Source: Photobacterium sanctipauli (GTDB taxonomy: Bacteria > Pseudomonadota > Gammaproteobacteria > Enterobacterales > Vibrionaceae). From it: DNA of 64,000 bases. The position numbers were made by a program, and so were the translations under genes. The notes below the pieces were generated by a model. The model did no database searches. It had not been told where the DNA came from and saw only the letters and a program-made list of their open reading frames with translations. The stretch is taken from contig NZ_PYMA01000001.1 in NCBI RefSeq assembly GCF_003026495.1, positions 62,001 through 126,000 of the forward strand, read 5' to 3'. Shown piece by piece: positions 18,751 through 27,011 of the stretch (position 1 is the stretch's first letter; every line of letters begins with the position of its first letter).

Positions 18751-20142
18751 ATGGATACGACAAAAATAATTCAGCCTACAGAAAAGAAGGCATGGTATAG
18801 AAACATGCCCGATCCAATGGTACTAATCTTTATGATTCTAGTAGCCACTTACCTATTAACCTTCGTTGTACCTGCTGGGGTATTTGAACGTGTCACAGTA
18901 GATGGGAAAATATCTGTCGTCCCGGGCTCGTTTAACTACTTAACAGACGTTCCTTCTGTGCACTTCTTTGACATTTTTGTCGCCATACCAAAAGGGCTCA
19001 TTAGTGCAGCACCATACTTATTCATTGTCTTCATCGCTGGCGGACTATTTCACATCCTACAGCGTACAGGTGCACTAGAAAATGCAATTGGTGTCGCCGT
19101 AAATAAAGCTGGTGTTAAGAATCGCAATCTAATCATCACCATCAGTACGTTCATCTATGGCTTCTTCGGAGTTGCCGTTGGTTTCGAAAATAATATAGCT
19201 CTCGTTCCTGTTGCCGTATTAATCTCTGCCGCTGTAGGCTATTCAAGCCTCGTTGGTACCGTTATGGCCGTTGGGGGTATTGGCATCGGTTTCGCTTTAT
19301 CACCTATTAACCCATACACCGTTGGTGTCGCCCAAGGTATCGCAGAGCTGCCTACATTCTCCGGCGCTTGGCTACGGGCAGTCATGGTTATCACCTCTCT
19401 GGCGTTACTTTCATACTACATCTGTACACGCGTTACCAAAATGGAATATAGCGAGTCGGGCTCAAACCAAGCCTTGAGCAAAGATCTCTCGGAGTACCAG
19501 CTCGGAAAAAAAGACAAGCTGACGCTTGGCGTATTCTTGGCTGGTTTAGGGGTAATGCTGTACGGTGTCTTTGCAAATAATTGGTATATCAATGAAATTG
19601 CAGGCTTATTCTTACTAATGGCAATAATCATTGGTGCCGTAAACGGTTTGACCGCCAATGGAATTGTAAAGCAAATGATGGAAGGTGCATCAGGTGTTAC
19701 AGCAGGTGCATTAGTTATCGGTGTCGCGGCTTCTATTCAAATTATTCTTGACCAAGCCCAAATCATCGACACTATCGTCAATGCCCTTAGCTCCCTTATT
19801 CAAGACATGCCTATCGCTATTTCAGCGATTGTTGCTAGTGTAGTGCAAGGCATCATTAATTTGTTTGTCCCTTCAGGTTCTGGACAAGCTATGGTGACAA
19901 TGCCGATCCTCATTCCTGTCGCGGATCTCATCGGAATGAGCCGCCAACTAATGATCACCGCCTTCCAAGTGGGTGATGGCCTGACTAACTTAATCGTTCC
20001 TACATCGGGTGGTACACTCGCAATGCTTGCACTCGGTCGAGTATCTTATGAACAATGGCTGAAAGCGATTCTACCATTCATGGTATTTGTATACGCACTA
20101 TGCTGGGTCGCACTGTTCATTGGGCACTTGGTTGGATACTAG
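18751..20142 (+). CDS. YfcC-family inner-membrane transporter (DcuC/C4-dicarboxylate carrier superfamily)
   Basis: A 463-residue membrane protein with about 12 hydrophobic segments. It starts with a cytoplasmic lead containing NMPDPMVLIFMILVATYLL, has the signature stretch AAPYLFIVFIAGGLFHILQR, and near the end the conserved VPSGSGQAMVTMPILIP and GLTNLIVPTSGGTLAML motifs. YfcC proteins are assigned to amino-acid or small organic-acid uptake. Between an amidohydrolase and a DUF1028 gene it most likely imports the ureido or carbamoyl substrate of that pathway; this is inference from context. Confidence 0.82.
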   Translation: MDTTKIIQPTEKKAWYRNMPDPMVLIFMILVATYLLTFVVPAGVFERVTVDGKISVVPGSFNYLTDVPSVHFFDIFVAIPKGLISAAPYLFIVFIAGGLFHILQRTGALENAIGVAVNKAGVKNRNLIITISTFIYGFFGVAVGFENNIALVPVAVLISAAVGYSSLVGTVMAVGGIGIGFALSPINPYTVGVAQGIAELPTFSGAWLRAVMVITSLALLSYYICTRVTKMEYSESGSNQALSKDLSEYQLGKKDKLTLGVFLAGLGVMLYGVFANNWYINEIAGLFLLMAIIIGAVNGLTANGIVKQMMEGASGVTAGALVIGVAASIQIILDQAQIIDTIVNALSSLIQDMPIAISAIVASVVQGIINLFVPSGSGQAMVTMPILIPVADLIGMSRQLMITAFQVGDGLTNLIVPTSGGTLAMLALGRVSYEQWLKAILPFMVFVYALCWVALFIGHLVGY

Positions 20143-20165
20143 GCCCAGTTTAATATTGAGTACCT

Positions 20166-20867
20166 ATGACAATTTCACTCATCCATTTTAATCCAGATAC
20201 AGGACTAGCGGCTTCAGTTACGGCAACAGGTGGTGTTGCCGTAGGTGGGTATGTTAATCACAGTTGGCGTGGTCTTGGTGCGTGCGCCACTCAAGGTTTA
20301 TATACCAACCCATGGTATGCAGAAAAAGCAAAAGCGTATCTGGCACAAGGTTTAAGCGCCAAGGAAGTCATTGAACACCTAAAAAAGGACGACTCTGACT
20401 ATGCTAAAAGGCAATGCGCTATAGTCGATGAGCATGGAAACGCAGCATTCATCAATGGTGATGAGAACATAGCTCATGTTGAGTCTTTAGCGGTTCCCCA
20501 TCTTGCTGTTGCTGGTAATATGCTTGAAAACAGCACCGTTATTACTGCTTTTGCTGATACATTTTTACAACTAACCACCACCAACCCAACTCAGGTAAAG
20601 ACAGGAGAAAAACCTAAATACCAAGAGGGCTACGAGCAGCGATTACCTGAAATATTAATTGACTCATTGGAACAAGCATTGGAAGCAGGCGGGGATAAAC
20701 GTGGTACTTATTCAGCCTCTCTTCGAGTTGAAAGTTTCAGCAAGGCGCCAATAGATATCCGGGTCGATTGGGCTAACAATAACCTAATCGAACATATGCG
20801 AAAGGTACTAAGCCACGTAAAAGAAGAAGGATTCCAAACCTTTCTTAAGCATTTGCCTAACCATTAA
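20166..20867 (+). CDS. DUF1028 protein (Ntn-hydrolase-like)
   Basis: A 233-residue protein matching the DUF1028 family: the start (TISLIHFNPDTGLAASVTA), the VAVGGYVNHSWRGLGACATQG segment and AVAGNMLENSTVI are characteristic. The family has an Ntn-hydrolase-like fold and its function is not established as far as I know. It starts 23 nt after the transporter stop and ends at a terminator, so it is the third gene of the GntR-controlled operon. Its repeated occurrence with amidohydrolases would suggest a role in cleaving an amide or cyclic ureide, but this is inference. Confidence 0.8.
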   Translation: MTISLIHFNPDTGLAASVTATGGVAVGGYVNHSWRGLGACATQGLYTNPWYAEKAKAYLAQGLSAKEVIEHLKKDDSDYAKRQCAIVDEHGNAAFINGDENIAHVESLAVPHLAVAGNMLENSTVITAFADTFLQLTTTNPTQVKTGEKPKYQEGYEQRLPEILIDSLEQALEAGGDKRGTYSASLRVESFSKAPIDIRVDWANNNLIEHMRKVLSHVKEEGFQTFLKHLPNH

Positions 20868-20888
20868 GCCCAATCAGGTAATTTTTAT

Positions 20889-20925
20889 AGTCAGGCATCA
20901 TTTATTCATTTGATGCCTGGCTTTT
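20889..20925 (+). terminator. Rho-independent terminator of the ureide operon
   Basis: AGTCAGGCATCA / TGATGCCTGGCT (one G-T pair), 10-nt loop, then TTTT. The hairpin overlaps the last codons of the convergent small gene, so it probably serves both directions. Confidence 0.85.
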
Positions 20926-21197
20926 CGCCTTAAAGTCTTTTTCAACTCTTGGACAGCCGTTGATAGCTTAATTCCACTCGCAATCAACCCATGCTCATGG
21001 AAAAGAATAGACGGAATGCGCTTCAAATTATATTTGCCGCATTCTGCCGCTGTAGTTAACACAATCTCTAACTCGCTTAGTTCAGTGTCTTGTAACCAAA
21101 CCAGTTGATGCTCAGAACAAACAATAGTGACACGCCCTACATTTTCTTTCTGTCGCTCACCATCATAAGCTGAATATTGAGGCTGTAAGTTCGACAT
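20898..21197 (-). CDS. Small protein, possible degenerate thioredoxin-like fold
   Basis: A 99-residue protein preceded by AAGGG 5 nt before its ATG. I do not recognise a family. The second half (CGKYNLKRIPSILFHEHGLI) resembles the part of thioredoxins around the cis-proline strand (pattern: I-P-S/T, strand, H/N-G), followed by a helix (LSTAVQELKKTLRRKA). The first half has a strand VGRVTIVCSEHQLVWL but no CxxC, so a redox function is unlikely. The very basic C-terminus could bind nucleic acid. Downstream of it on the + strand lies the terminator of the ureide operon. Confidence 0.6.
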   Translation of the reverse strand: MSNLQPQYSAYDGERQKENVGRVTIVCSEHQLVWLQDTELSELEIVLTTAAECGKYNLKRIPSILFHEHGLIASGIKLSTAVQELKKTLRRKARHQMNK

Positions 21198-21285
21198 GTC
21201 ATCCCTTAAAAAATAGTAAACCCATAGTTATTCTACTTATTTAAAGAAAGTGCAAAGTTAGAGTTGTGTAATTTGATGGCACTTT

Positions 21286-22293
21286 TCAAAAAATATTTAA
21301 CCCGTAAACCGCTTTTACATCATCGAGCACTTCACTTGCAGTCTGGTTAGCTGACTCGGTGCCTTGACGAAGAATATTGATTAATTCTTGCTTATCCGCT
21401 AAAAAACTTTCTCGTTTGTGCCTTATCGGCGCAAGTATTTCTTGTAAGCATTCTTCCAAGATTTTCTTTGTGACCCCATCACCAAGCCCACCAGCCGCAT
21501 AATGCGCTTTCAGGTTAGCAACATATTGCTTGTCGTCGCAAAAAGCATCGAGATAGGTGAAAACAACATTCCCTTCAATTTGACCGGGGGCTTCGACTTT
21601 TAGATGATTGGGATCTGTATACATCGACTTCACGGCTTGAGATATTTCCTTCACTGATGCCCCTAAGTTAATTGCGTTACCCATTGATTTTGACATTTTG
21701 TTCTTGCCATCAGTGCTAGGTAATCTCGGTACGTGGCTAAGTATTGGCTTACACTCCACCAAAATATCTTTACCCGCTAGCCGATTTATTTTTCTAACAA
21801 TTTCATTGGTTTGCTCCAACATAGGCAGTTGATCATCACCTACAGGAACAAGGTTGGCCCTAAACGCAGTGATATCCGCCGCCTGTGAAATGGGATAAGT
21901 CAGGAATCCTGCAGGAATAGAGCGCCCAAATTGCTTAGATTGAATTTCACTTTTCACCGTCGGGTTTCTTTCCAAGCGAGAAACTGACACCAAATTACTA
22001 TAGAACATCGTCAGCTCAGCAAGTGGCGGGATTTTTGATTGTAGGCATATTGTCGTCAAAGTTGGGTCAATACCAACCGCGAGATAATCAGCGACAACAT
22101 TCAGGATATTGCTAGACACTTTATCGGGTGTGAGGCCATTGTCAGTCAGCCCCTGCATATCCGCCACCAAAATGGTTTGATTATGTGTATGCTGCAACTC
22201 CACCCTTTGCTGTAAAGAACCAATATAATGCCCCAGATGAAGCGGGCCCGTAGCGCGATCACCGGTTAGAATTGTTTGTTTTACTGATGTCAT
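21286..22293 (-). CDS. trpS: Tryptophanyl-tRNA synthetase, auxiliary type
   Basis: Charges tRNA-Trp with tryptophan; 335 residues. The class I signatures are HLGH (19-22) in GDRATGPLHLGHY and KMSKS (199-203). The sequence style (TGDRATGPLHLGHYIGSL, LARLERNPT-like VSRLERNPTVK) resembles the TrpRS type of Gram-positive bacteria rather than the E. coli-type housekeeping enzyme, which usually begins with a SGVQPSG stretch, so this is probably a second, inducible TrpRS. The ATG at 22293 is chosen because GGAG lies 8 nt upstream; a longer frame to 22320 lacks this. Its ribosome-binding site is locked in a hairpin and preceded by a Trp-rich leader peptide (22398-22454). Some such enzymes confer resistance to TrpRS inhibitors such as indolmycin. 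Confidence 0.92.
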   Translation of the reverse strand: MTSVKQTILTGDRATGPLHLGHYIGSLQQRVELQHTHNQTILVADMQGLTDNGLTPDKVSSNILNVVADYLAVGIDPTLTTICLQSKIPPLAELTMFYSNLVSVSRLERNPTVKSEIQSKQFGRSIPAGFLTYPISQAADITAFRANLVPVGDDQLPMLEQTNEIVRKINRLAGKDILVECKPILSHVPRLPSTDGKNKMSKSMGNAINLGASVKEISQAVKSMYTDPNHLKVEAPGQIEGNVVFTYLDAFCDDKQYVANLKAHYAAGGLGDGVTKKILEECLQEILAPIRHKRESFLADKQELINILRQGTESANQTASEVLDDVKAVYGLNIF

Positions 22294-22296
22294 ATT

Positions 22297-22330
22297 TATA
22301 TCTCCAAAATGATGTACCACCGGAGATATA
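22297..22330 (-). promoter_or_regulatory. Hairpin sequestering the trpS ribosome-binding site
   Basis: On the minus strand TATATCTCC (22330-22322) and GGAGATATA (22305-22297) form a perfect 9-bp stem with a 16-nt loop. The second arm contains the GGAG ribosome-binding site 8 nt from the trpS ATG. Part of the first arm and loop (CCGGTGGT, 22323-22316) can instead pair with GCCGCCGG (22370-22363), all eight positions with two G-U pairs. That would open the hairpin. Confidence 0.8.
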
Positions 22331-22397
22331 CAAAGAATACTTGGACTGTTCTTAGCAACCTACCGGCGGCTAATGAACACAAAGATTCGATGCCGCT

Positions 22398-22454
22398 CTA
22401 TTTAGAACGCCACCAAGAATTTAGAAGTGAGGAAACGCAAAGTACTGTATTCAT
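22398..22454 (-). CDS. trpS leader peptide with tandem Trp codons
   Basis: An 18-codon frame, MNTVLCVSSLLNSWWRSK, ending in TAG. Trp codons 14 and 15 are adjacent (TGG TGG, complement of 22410-22415). An in-frame stop four codons upstream means no longer version exists. The Trp-codon segment GGTGGC can pair with GCCGCC (part of 22363-22370). A ribosome stalled for lack of charged tRNA-Trp would free that segment to pair with 22316-22323 and expose the trpS start. A weak ribosome-binding site (AGGG) is 1 nt from the ATG, and a candidate promoter (TTGACG, 17 nt, TAGTTT) would start transcription near the ATG, so the leader could be translated from a very short or absent 5' end. Confidence 0.8.
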   Translation of the reverse strand: MNTVLCVSSLLNSWWRSK

Positions 22455-22513
22455 ACCCTGAAACTAACAACTTACTTTCGGCTCGTCAATATAGTCTTTT
22501 TGGGGATACTGGC

Positions 22514-22542
22514 AGTAAAAGCGTTATCGTAACGCTTTTACT
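22514..22542. terminator. Strong terminator hairpin upstream of the trpS leader
   Basis: Perfect 13-bp stem AGTAAAAGCGTTA / TAACGCTTTTACT with a 3-nt loop, with A/T tracts inside the arms. It lies directly after the MFS gene and isolates trpS from it. Confidence 0.85.
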
Positions 22543-22561
22543 AATCAGCCTATACATGCCA

Positions 22562-23776
22562 TTACTGTTCGCAAGCAACCTGCTGTGTACGATTGAGCTT
22601 TGGCATAAAGTATGCGGCTAAGACGGCTAAAACCATCAAACTTGCCAATAACCCATACAAGTAAGTGAAATTGCCATTATTGGCATAAATTGTCGCTATC
22701 AACCAATAAGCGACAGGGCCAGTGCTAAAGCTCAATAAATATTTAACCGCATAAACCCGAGAACGCCACTGACTACTGGCGTATTTACCTATCAACCAAT
22801 CATTGATAGGGATTTGAGCGTACATGCTAAACACTAAACCAATCAGGCAAACGACCAACCACCATGCTGATGAAAAAGCCGACATCAACAAAAATGCTGC
22901 TTGGGCTGACACTACACAGATCAACAAGGTTCTTGCTTCTACCTTATCCAATAACTCTCCAATCACTAACTGCGCTAACGCCGCAACAGCAAAAATGGTC
23001 GTCGCCAATAAGCCTACAGCCGATAGCGATATATCAAACGTTCCTTGTAAAATCTTTGGCAACACCGTTGTGAGGCTTTGAAATACCAAACCACCGAATG
23101 TCGCAATAACCGCAATGGATATAAACAGCCTCAGCCATACTGGCTCCTGGATATAAGCGCTATTACCAGAGGCGTTTCTTTCACGAGTTGATACCGACTG
23201 TTGGTCAGCATCATCACTCAGGTAATCCAAGCCCCTTGCGACTTGATGATAAATACCACCGGCAGCTAGACACACTACCCCAGGGATCAGAAAGGCTGCC
23301 TGCCACCCCATTGACTGGGTAAGAAATGAAGTGACTAAAGCTGCGCAGGCTAAACCTAAATTACCCGCTAAACCGTTAATGGCAATCGCCCTGCCCGTTT
23401 TGGTTGCGGTTGTAAACACAATGGCCAAACCGACGGGGTGATAGATAGAGGCGAATAGCCCAATCAGTGCGACACCGAGTGATAACTGTAATGGTGTCTG
23501 TGCAAAAGCGGTCAATATGCTCGCCCCGCCCATTCCAAAGAAAAAGAGATACATCATCCCTTTTCTACTCCAGTGATCACCCAACCACCCCGAGGGTAAG
23601 GCGCCAACGCCATAAGCCAATACACCCAATGTGCCTAACTGTATAAGCTCGGAGTAAGCCATGCCCCACTCATGTTGCAGGCCAAGCACCGCCGTTGGAA
23701 AAATGAGTATCAAGAAATGATTTAAGGCATGACCAAAGTTCATGATTTGAAAGTGGTGGTTATTCATTCGTTTCAT
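22562..23776 (-). CDS. MFS exporter, 12-helix type
   Basis: A 404-residue major facilitator protein. The loop 2-3 signature is GWLGDHWSRKGMMYLFF, a version of the family GxLaDrxGrk motif, and the second half repeats it weakly (IGELLDKVEARTLL). There are about 12 hydrophobic helices. The family is large, so the substrate is open; the general look is that of drug or small-metabolite exporters. It is divergent from an AraC/cupin regulator with an 86-bp shared promoter, the usual arrangement for an inducible exporter and its activator. Confidence 0.85.
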   Translation of the reverse strand: MKRMNNHHFQIMNFGHALNHFLILIFPTAVLGLQHEWGMAYSELIQLGTLGVLAYGVGALPSGWLGDHWSRKGMMYLFFFGMGGASILTAFAQTPLQLSLGVALIGLFASIYHPVGLAIVFTTATKTGRAIAINGLAGNLGLACAALVTSFLTQSMGWQAAFLIPGVVCLAAGGIYHQVARGLDYLSDDADQQSVSTRERNASGNSAYIQEPVWLRLFISIAVIATFGGLVFQSLTTVLPKILQGTFDISLSAVGLLATTIFAVAALAQLVIGELLDKVEARTLLICVVSAQAAFLLMSAFSSAWWLVVCLIGLVFSMYAQIPINDWLIGKYASSQWRSRVYAVKYLLSFSTGPVAYWLIATIYANNGNFTYLYGLLASLMVLAVLAAYFMPKLNRTQQVACEQ

Positions 23777-23862
23777 CGCTATTTTGCATAGATTATCAAT
23801 GAAACCAGTTTACAAACCTCACCATTGTCTCATAGTCTTCTTAAGGACGACCTTTTGCCCAA

Positions 23863-24630
23863 ATGAGCCAAATGACGAACCTGCCTTTTCAAGAAAACAC
23901 GGCATTACCCGCGGTGGTGATTCCCAAAACATACCCTGACGGCCATACCATTGATTGGCATAACCACGAATTTGCTCAACTTGTTTATGCCTGCCAGGGC
24001 GTCATGATTGTCGAGAGTCAGCAAAACCTATGGGTTATCCCCCCACAGAGAGCAGTATGGATACCAGCGAAAGTAAAGCATAAGGTGTCGATGCATGGAC
24101 AGGCACAGATGCAAAACGTCTATATCCAAGACACGCTTGGTCGCACATTCCCAGACCAAAGCTGCGTATTCAATATCTCGCCATTAATGAAAGAGTTGCT
24201 TCAGCATTTGGCAACCATTGATTTAGACCAAATCAGCCAAGCTGAGGTCGAAAGGCTAATCTGGGTAACACTTGATCAGTTACAGCATGCCGATCAAACA
24301 AGTTTGTATTTACCTGTTGCGAGCGATAAAAGGCTATCCGCTCTTTGTCAGGCATTACTCGATAAACCCGCCAACAACGATTCACTATCTGATTGGGCAA
24401 CATCAATGAACATCAGCAGCCGTACACTGAGCCGGTTATTTCGCAAGGAAATGGGTGTGTCATTTGTCGAATATCGACAACAAGCTCGGCTACTCTATGC
24501 CTTGAAACAACTGGCTCAAGGCATGCCAGTAACCACCGTTGCTTTGGAAGTCGGGTTTACCAGCCTCAGTGCATTTAATCGGTTATTCAAACGCACCTTC
24601 GGTACGACACCGAGTGATTTTTTTAAATAG
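23863..24630 (+). CDS. AraC-family regulator with N-terminal cupin domain
   Basis: A 255-residue regulator. Residues ~15-90 form the small AraC cupin that senses a ligand (DGHTIDWHNHEFAQLVYACQG, VIPPQRAVWIPAKVKHKV); residues ~155-255 are the two helix-turn-helix motifs (WATSMNISSRTLSRLFRKEM; VTTVALEVGFTSLSAFNRLF, then TFGTTPSDFF). It is transcribed divergently from the MFS exporter and probably activates it. Confidence 0.9.
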   Translation: MSQMTNLPFQENTALPAVVIPKTYPDGHTIDWHNHEFAQLVYACQGVMIVESQQNLWVIPPQRAVWIPAKVKHKVSMHGQAQMQNVYIQDTLGRTFPDQSCVFNISPLMKELLQHLATIDLDQISQAEVERLIWVTLDQLQHADQTSLYLPVASDKRLSALCQALLDKPANNDSLSDWATSMNISSRTLSRLFRKEMGVSFVEYRQQARLLYALKQLAQGMPVTTVALEVGFTSLSAFNRLFKRTFGTTPSDFFK

Positions 24631-24632
24631 AT

Positions 24633-24662
24633 AAATCTTAGTCATATATATTACTAAGATTT
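24633..24662. terminator. Hairpin between convergent genes
   Basis: AAATCTTAGT / ACTAAGATTT, perfect 10-bp arms with a 10-nt loop, between the AraC gene and the small secreted-protein gene; it overlaps the latter's stop codon. Confidence 0.6.
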
Positions 24663-25061
24663 AAGTTCACGAAGGTAAATAGACTCTTCTGTTTTCCTAA
24701 CCGTGCCATCATTAAAATAAGCAGTAACATACGCCTTTATAAATGAAAAGCCTTGGCCTGTTTCCTTAAAATTTATATTAGGAAGATCTTTTAAGTTTTC
24801 GATGCCAGTGAGTTTCTTACTTTCGATATGCACATTGTGACTACTGGCAAACTCGACATCAATATGATGAAGAGGCTTTGGTGCAGTCACTTTAATTGAC
24901 ACCTGGCTTTTGTTAGCAAACGCTAACTCCACTGACGCAGCACCTTTGGCGAGGTAAGCTTCGAACATTTGTCTTTGCATCAACTTGGCATGCAACCTTT
25001 CATCATTACACGCCAGCACGACAGCAGGCACTAAACCGAGCAGTAACAGTAGATATTTCAT
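24654..25061 (-). CDS. Small exported protein or lipoprotein, function unknown
   Basis: A 135-residue protein with a hydrophobic N-terminus (MKYLLLLLGLVPAVVLAC) that can be read as a lipoprotein signal with Cys18 as lipid site. The mature part has an alternating strand-like pattern (ASVELAFANKSQVSIKVTAP, HHIDVEFASSHNVHIESKK), suggesting an immunoglobulin-like beta domain. I do not recognise a named family, and no partner genes stand nearby. Confidence 0.6.
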   Translation of the reverse strand: MKYLLLLLGLVPAVVLACNDERLHAKLMQRQMFEAYLAKGAASVELAFANKSQVSIKVTAPKPLHHIDVEFASSHNVHIESKKLTGIENLKDLPNINFKETGQGFSFIKAYVTAYFNDGTVRKTEESIYLRELKS

Positions 25062-25277
25062 TTTAACTCCTTATCAAAGGAATAAAACACAACTTAAATG
25101 ACAGCCATATTACAAAAATAAAACAGTATTAAGATATGCGATAAAGACTTCATCAACAAAAATAAAATAATAAAATTTATATCAATCTTATTGACTGAAA
25201 TGTTAACCAACAAAAACTGTCACATTTCTCCCTAATAATTCACGCCTTTGAAATCCATTACATTCTTAGGTTATTCA

Positions 25278-26888
25278 GTGTTCAAGAAAAGTGATCTCTC
25301 CGTTGCCGTAATCACATCCATTTTTATTTTATCTGGCTGTAATTCTTCCGATTCAGACTCCAAAAGTGGCTCGACTGCACCCAACGGTAAATGGACGACA
25401 GGTGACTTACATGTTCATTCCATTCAATCTGATGATGCTCAGCGCGATCTTAAAGACGTGCTTGATTATAGCTTTGACCAATATGGCCTTGATTGGGTTT
25501 TCTTAACCAATCACCTTAGAGACTCAACCCGTGACCATAGAGGTAGCGATATTGCAGAGGGACCGATTCCCTTTTCTGTCGGCATGGAAAAGTATGAAGT
25601 CCCTTTCACTCAAATGGCCCAGTTAGTTGGCCATTATGAAGAAAAGACAATTTTCTCGGCCTTCGAATGGGACATGCCAACCCATGAGCACTTTAATATC
25701 GCGATCTTAGGAGAAGACCCGCAATCTATTGATTCACTCAAAGCAATCCAACAATTCGAGTATTACTTTACCGACCGTGACCCTGCTATGTTTAATCCTG
25801 AAGACGTTTCTCAATGGGATGAACAAGGTGAGCGTGCTTTCACAACCCATGAAGATGCACTTAAAGCATTAGCATGGTTACAAGCAAACTATCCGACCAG
25901 TAGCTTTGGCTTAATTAACCACCCTTCCCGTTATAGCGATAGCTATGTCATTTCCGATTTTCGTGAATTTAACGATATTGCACCAGATGTCGTCTTTTCA
26001 CTTGAAGGCATGATGGGTGGCCAGATGGAGCCTGACCGCGGTAGTTACATGGAACCCTATACCGAAGAGTTTTTACCTTATCGTTCTTACGGCGGTGCCG
26101 ATTACATCATTGCCCAAGTTGGCGGTCAGTGGGATGCTCTGTTGGGTGAAGGCCGACGTATTTGGAATTTTGCCAATTCTGACTACCACTTTAAAACCAA
26201 TGATGGCCTATACAGTAGTGGCTACCGTCCTGGGGAATATGCCAAGAACCACCTATGGGTACCGGAGAATGCTGAAGAAGGCGTAAAAGGATTGTTGCAA
26301 TCACTTCGTTCAGGTAAATCATTCAGTACCTATGGCGATATCATTAACGCCCTTGATTTCAACGTTAGCAACCAAAACAGCACCGCTTATATGGGCAGCG
26401 ATTTAAACGTGAGCCAAGGTGAGGAAGTGACTATCACCATCCGCTTCAAAAGCCCAGAATCAAACAACTATGAATATGAAGTCGGAAGCGGACAAACCGG
26501 TGGTATGAAGCCATTTGTTCATCATGTCGATCTCATTGCTGGAGACGTCTATCAAAAAGCTGAACCAGGCACGCCAGAGTATGACCAAGCGACTAACCCA
26601 ACCACTAAAGTCATTGCTCGCTTCACCCAAGATGACTGGACAGTCGATGATGAAGGCTTCGCAACGATGACATTCAGCTTCACCGCTGAAAAAGATCAAT
26701 ATTTCCGATTAAGAGGGACTAACTTGGCACCGAATACCCCGTACCAAACGGATGAAAACGGTAACCCACTTCCGGATGAGTTAGTAAATATTGATGATCA
26801 CCAATCGCGCTTCAATGCCATTAACGATCGCAACTACTATGACTTGTGGTTCTATTCGAACCCTATCTTCGTCGTAATAAGTGAATAG
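25278..26888 (+). CDS. Lipoprotein with PHP-type metallophosphoesterase domain
   Basis: A 536-residue protein with a lipobox (FILSGCNSSD) at the end of its N-terminal signal. The catalytic PHP fold is recognisable: GDLHVHS near the start supplies two His ligands, then TNHLRD, FEWDMP, LINHPSRYSD and a final SDYHFKTND. GTG at 25278 is chosen as start because AGGT lies about 7 nt upstream and it gives a compact lipoprotein signal; a TTG at 25248 opens the same frame. The C-terminal ~190 residues are a beta-rich region. An extracellular hydrolase acting on phosphate esters is likely, but the substrate is unknown. Confidence 0.72.
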   Translation: MFKKSDLSVAVITSIFILSGCNSSDSDSKSGSTAPNGKWTTGDLHVHSIQSDDAQRDLKDVLDYSFDQYGLDWVFLTNHLRDSTRDHRGSDIAEGPIPFSVGMEKYEVPFTQMAQLVGHYEEKTIFSAFEWDMPTHEHFNIAILGEDPQSIDSLKAIQQFEYYFTDRDPAMFNPEDVSQWDEQGERAFTTHEDALKALAWLQANYPTSSFGLINHPSRYSDSYVISDFREFNDIAPDVVFSLEGMMGGQMEPDRGSYMEPYTEEFLPYRSYGGADYIIAQVGGQWDALLGEGRRIWNFANSDYHFKTNDGLYSSGYRPGEYAKNHLWVPENAEEGVKGLLQSLRSGKSFSTYGDIINALDFNVSNQNSTAYMGSDLNVSQGEEVTITIRFKSPESNNYEYEVGSGQTGGMKPFVHHVDLIAGDVYQKAEPGTPEYDQATNPTTKVIARFTQDDWTVDDEGFATMTFSFTAEKDQYFRLRGTNLAPNTPYQTDENGNPLPDELVNIDDHQSRFNAINDRNYYDLWFYSNPIFVVISE

Positions 26889-26911
26889 TTCGGATTAAAA
26901 CAGTAATACCT

Positions 26912-26945
26912 GAAGTGTGGGGCCTATGCCCCACACTTCTTGTTT
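26912..26945. terminator. Terminator after the PHP lipoprotein gene
   Basis: Perfect 12-bp stem GAAGTGTGGGGC / GCCCCACACTTC with a 4-nt loop, then TTGTTTT. A 12-bp segment CTTGTTTTATAA is duplicated just after it (26939 and 26954). Confidence 0.9.
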
Positions 26946-27011
26946 TATAAGCTCTTGTTTTATAATCTATTGTTTCTAAGCGGAACTGTATATTCTGCTA
27001 TACCTTCAGGT

